A stretch of DNA of 64,000 nucleotides. Origin: Paraburkholderia bryophila. GTDB taxonomy: Bacteria; Pseudomonadota; Gammaproteobacteria; Burkholderiales; Burkholderiaceae. Below are positions 61,246 to 64,000 of this stretch, piece by piece; positions within the stretch are counted from its first letter, which is position 1, and the number at the start of each line of letters is the position of its first letter. A program made the translations under genes and the position numbers. The DNA is taken from contig NZ_JACCAS010000002.1 of assembly GCF_013409255.1 (NCBI RefSeq), positions 1 to 64,000 of the forward strand, read 5' to 3'. The notes beneath the pieces are model-generated. The model did not search any database. It worked only from the letters and a program-made list of their open reading frames with translations, and had not been told where the DNA came from.

Positions 61246-61767
61246 TTAGCCTCGTAACGAGCAGCAGTATCGAATTTCCGTCAGTGAAACTCCACCAATT
61301 TGAATAACCTTGCTGGCATCATCACGAGCGAAGCCGATTCCTTCATAGAATGCTGTAGCACGACGATTTTCTGACAATACCCAGAGCGCAACATTCGAAT
61401 ACCCGGCAGCGCGTAACAGTTGACGCGCGGAATCGCTTAAGCGTTCTCCAATGCCGTGACGCCAGAATTCGGGCGACACATACAGCGCTTCCACTTCCGC
61501 CCACGAAGCATCCTTATCTACATCCCTACACGCGCCAAAGGCTATCCAGCCCGCGATTGTTTCACCGATGTACGCCACCGACACACTGAGTTTCCCCGTA
61601 GTGAGGGATTTCTGCCAGGTAGCAGCACGCGCTTCGACGGAAAGTTCTTTCAGAAACTGTTCCGGCATGATCCCCTGATAAGCCGCTTGCCACGAGATCA
61701 CATGAACTGTTGCGATTGCTTCGGCATCCTGGTAAGTCGCCTGACGTATTTCCGCACGCATTGGCAT
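61246..61767 (-). CDS. GNAT-family N-acetyltransferase
   Basis: A 173-residue GNAT: EIRQATYQDAEAIATVHVIS, then EALYVSPEFWRHGIGERLSD with the acetyl-CoA loop RHGIG, ALWVLSENRRATAFYEGIGF for the C-terminal part. Substrate unknown. Module copy 9 lies 55 bp upstream and would give it its own promoter. Confidence 0.87.
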   Translation of the reverse strand: MPMRAEIRQATYQDAEAIATVHVISWQAAYQGIMPEQFLKELSVEARAATWQKSLTTGKLSVSVAYIGETIAGWIAFGACRDVDKDASWAEVEALYVSPEFWRHGIGERLSDSARQLLRAAGYSNVALWVLSENRRATAFYEGIGFARDDASKVIQIGGVSLTEIRYCCSLRG

Positions 61768-61821
61768 GGCTCCGTTCGTTCCGGATTAACAACATTGGTC
61801 GATGTGAAGCAGGCAATGCTT

Positions 61822-61870
61822 ACTGTCGACGATTTACGCACCGATGTCGAACTGTCGAATTTAGCCGGTA
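61822..61870 (-). promoter_or_regulatory. Dispersed promoter-like module, copy 9
   Basis: On the - strand: GGCTAAATTCGACAGT then TCGACA, 17 bp, GACAGT (complement of 61822-61827), 55 bp before the ATG of the GNAT gene. The most diverged -10-like hexamer of the family. Confidence 0.55.
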
Positions 61871-62009
61871 CCGAGCCATGCGACAATAACAGCGACGCGG
61901 CAATGTTTCTCGCCCGCATCTGACTCATCACAGAATGACGCATCTTCACCGTCAAGTTTACTGAAAGCCTGCCGTAAAACAGGCTTTAATTGCTCAAGGC
62001 TCTTGCCGC

Positions 62010-62297
62010 ATGTCGTTCACTTCCCTGAAGCGCACATTCGCCGTTTCCGCTACGGCACTTTGTCTTCATGTCGGACGGCGATGTGGCTAACTTCGATTCT
62101 GTATCGATGGGTTCACGGAAGCGTTCGGCGATCAGGTCGACCGGCTCGGCGAGGTCAAAGGCGAGTACTCCGGCCTTGCGACGAGCAAAAATCTCGCGAT
62201 GGTCAAATTCACCGACGACGGCACTTGCGTGAAGTACATCGACATTTTCGCTCGCCGCAGCTCCGCACCCAAAACGACAGCCACGACGTCACACTGA
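62010..62297 (+). pseudogene. Fragment of a secreted small protein, frameshifted
   Basis: The ATG at 62010 begins a signal-peptide-like run (SFTSLKRTFAVSATALCL), then the frame is lost. In another frame the region reads DGFTEAFGDQVDRLGEVKGE, YSGLATSKNLAMVKFTDDG and ends at a stop at 62295-62297. The two look like parts of one exported protein separated by indels. Not recognised. Confidence 0.45.
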
Positions 62298-62464
62298 GTG
62301 ACGAGGCGTCTCGATCGGCGGTCGTCGCGCGTATCGAAACCAGGCTCTGAAAAAACTTTCAAGCCCACCTACGCGGGTCCTTCGCAATCGGGCATCATTC
62401 AACTTCTCCTCAACAAATAACAAAAATCGCGGGCCGCGACTTCAGTCGAATCGGATAAAAACCC

Positions 62465-63868
62465 ATGAACCTCATCGCGAAGATTTTCGGGACCCGGTCG
62501 CCTTCGACGGTGCCTGCACATCAGGTCTATATAGTGCCGGGCGGATCAATGCCCCTTCGCACGGCGATTGAGACCATTATGGGCAGCACCGACAACGAAC
62601 TAGTTGCGCTGTGCATTTCGCACTATTCGGGCTACGTCAGAGAAGCGGCGATTAGCCGGGCGGTCGAGCTCGGCGGCAGTTCGTTTCTGGAGTCGATAAC
62701 AAAACGCGTGAACGATTGGGTGCCCGAGGTTCGACGAGCTGCCACGAACGCGCTGCTTACGCTCCTCGCAACCGTTCCCGCCGAGCACTTCGTGTTGCTC
62801 ATCCCGCGACTGCGCCGCCTCATGGCGGCCATGCGGACGGACCATAGGTCCTGGTTATTCGACTTTGAACAGCGACTCGTGGAAGCCGGCGGCGCCGCAG
62901 CGATTATCGCGGCAATGGGCGGCACCGATTTTCGGCTGAAGCGCGCCGCGTTTATGGTGGCGGTGGACCATCAACTTCTATCGGTTACCGAGTCGACAAA
63001 GCTCGGCCTACGCTCGGGCGACATAGTACTTGCACAACACGCTATGACGCAGCTGGATCGCGTACCGGTTTCAGAGCGTACGCTATGTATCGACCTTGCT
63101 GCCGCGTCCCCGTTTGGATCGATACGTTTTGCCGCTTTTAATCTCATTTCAAAAGATCAAAGTAGCGCCGGTTTCGAACCCTTCCTGTGGCGCACCCTAT
63201 TCGATTCACAAGGTAGCTTGCGGTCCGCCGCGGCCAGATTGCTCGTCGAACGGGGTCACGATGTTCCTGGTGGCTGCAGCACACTGCTCGATTCGGGTGA
63301 ATTGACTACGAGACAAATCCGCGCCGGTCTTTCCCTCCTCGTGGAGTATCGTGCGCCGGAAGTCGGCCCGATGCTAGCAAGGTATGCCAGCGACGCACGG
63401 GCGGCAATTCGTGCTCACGCCATCGCGCTGCAGGCTAAGGTCTCTCCGTCGATCAAGGACGAGATCGCGTCGCGTGCGCTGCTCGACCCGTCCCGAAAGA
63501 TCCGCAAAGTGGGGGTTCATCTATGCGCTTGCGGAGCATTTGTCTCCCTGGACCTGATTGAAACAATGCTCGTCCAACGTCAGGACCGTCACGCAGCATT
63601 GGCAGTCTGCGCAAGAGATAAATGGGACAGTCTTGTATGCATTGCGCTTATCACGGAACTTCATGCACCGACTGGGAGCAGTGATGCAGACATACGGTAC
63701 GCATTGAGAAACTGGATCGGCGACCCGACTTCATCGTGGACAAAACCTGGCGTCGAGCAGCGCTCGATCCTGTCCACTCCCGAGGTTGGATCACGTCTCC
63801 TCGACCTGGCCGAAGACCGACATCCGGCTTTGCGTGCGCGACTGCGAGAAGCGGGTATAGAACTGTAG
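62465..63868 (+). CDS. HEAT-repeat-like protein, 467 aa
   Basis: Helical repeat protein. Repeated patterns of paired helices are visible: NELVALCISHYSGYVREAAI, VNDWVPEVRRAATNALLTLL, DSQGSLRSAAARLLVERGHD, YASDARAAIRAHAIALQAKV and LLDPSRKIRKVGVHLCACGA, like HEAT repeats. No catalytic motif or signal peptide. It has no operon partner visible. Probably a binding scaffold; function unknown. Confidence 0.72.
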   Translation: MNLIAKIFGTRSPSTVPAHQVYIVPGGSMPLRTAIETIMGSTDNELVALCISHYSGYVREAAISRAVELGGSSFLESITKRVNDWVPEVRRAATNALLTLLATVPAEHFVLLIPRLRRLMAAMRTDHRSWLFDFEQRLVEAGGAAAIIAAMGGTDFRLKRAAFMVAVDHQLLSVTESTKLGLRSGDIVLAQHAMTQLDRVPVSERTLCIDLAAASPFGSIRFAAFNLISKDQSSAGFEPFLWRTLFDSQGSLRSAAARLLVERGHDVPGGCSTLLDSGELTTRQIRAGLSLLVEYRAPEVGPMLARYASDARAAIRAHAIALQAKVSPSIKDEIASRALLDPSRKIRKVGVHLCACGAFVSLDLIETMLVQRQDRHAALAVCARDKWDSLVCIALITELHAPTGSSDADIRYALRNWIGDPTSSWTKPGVEQRSILSTPEVGSRLLDLAEDRHPALRARLREAGIEL

Positions 63869-64000
63869 GTCGGAATGCATGAGTTGCGTTAGGCACGCCT
63901 CGAAGTCATTTCATCAACCGCCGATAGCGGGCCAGGTTAGCGTTTGCTCTTCGATTACCCGGCGAGTAGCGCTGCGAGATCAGCTTGCAGAGCGTCCGAC
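63869..64000 (-). other. Possible 3' end of a - strand gene at the right edge
   Basis: Two - strand frames are open to the window edge: one ends LARYRRLMK at a stop at 63906-63908, the other ends LQADLAALLAG at 63955-63957. Either could be the C terminus of a gene lying beyond the window; the sequence here is too short to choose. Confidence 0.25.

Overview
The window is high-GC DNA from a beta-proteobacterium of the Burkholderiaceae, most likely Paraburkholderia, Caballeronia or Burkholderia. This is inferred from codon use, from protein types (H-NS with a C-terminal DNA-binding box, TyrB, SsuCBA, GlxA-type and LysR/AraC regulators) and from the IS types. No rRNA, tRNA, CRISPR array or replication origin was seen.

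Layout. (1) 1-5.5 kb: a catabolic/transport operon on the + strand with a CitE-like lyase (cut by the window start), a CaiB/BaiF CoA-transferase, a lactonase-like amidohydrolase, an AtoE-type transporter and a 2-hydroxycarboxylate transporter. (2) 5.5-18 kb: an accessory island of small genes, nearly all on the - strand: hypothetical proteins, a minimal tyrosine recombinase, an LprI-like secreted protein, a peptidase-E-like protein, two GNATs and a Nudix hydrolase. It carries an IS1182-type element with an IS3-type element inside it, and a second IS3 copy that splits the LprI-like gene. (3) 18-46.5 kb: ordinary chromosomal content: an ABC exporter, ssuCBA, a LivK-type binding protein, a GlxA-like regulator next to an asparaginase, an AI-2E-type membrane protein, a flavin monooxygenase with its DUF2783 partner, PanE-like reductase, class II aldolase, aromatic aminotransferase, several LysR/AraC/LuxR regulators, an MFS exporter, a winged-helix/NB-ARC regulator, a TonB-domain protein, H-NS, TetR and a hydrolase. 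(4) 46.5-64 kb: a second accessory stretch: P-loop kinase, ASCH protein, GNATs, an orphan GyrB-like GHKL domain, an ArsR/SRPBCC/YdeI operon, an SGNH hydrolase, a serine beta-lactamase-like hydrolase, a second IS1182 copy, an IS5 element inside a CMD-family pseudogene, RidA and a HEAT-repeat protein.

The most striking feature is a dispersed element of about 48 bp found nine times, only in the accessory segments. Read on the - strand, every copy has a -35-like TCGAC(A/T/G), a spacer of exactly 17 bp and a -10-like (G/A)AC(A/G)(A/G)T. Most copies end 25-70 bp before the start codon of a small - strand gene. It looks like a portable promoter shared by unrelated cargo genes. One IS1182 copy sits inside a full module and the other beside a degenerate half-module, both at GGCC. 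Other notable points are an operator-like 42-bp motif shared by the GlxA regulator and the asparaginase promoters, a palindrome over the ArsR start codon, a GyrB-like domain lacking its catalytic residues, and a leader ORF plus hairpin before the P-loop kinase.
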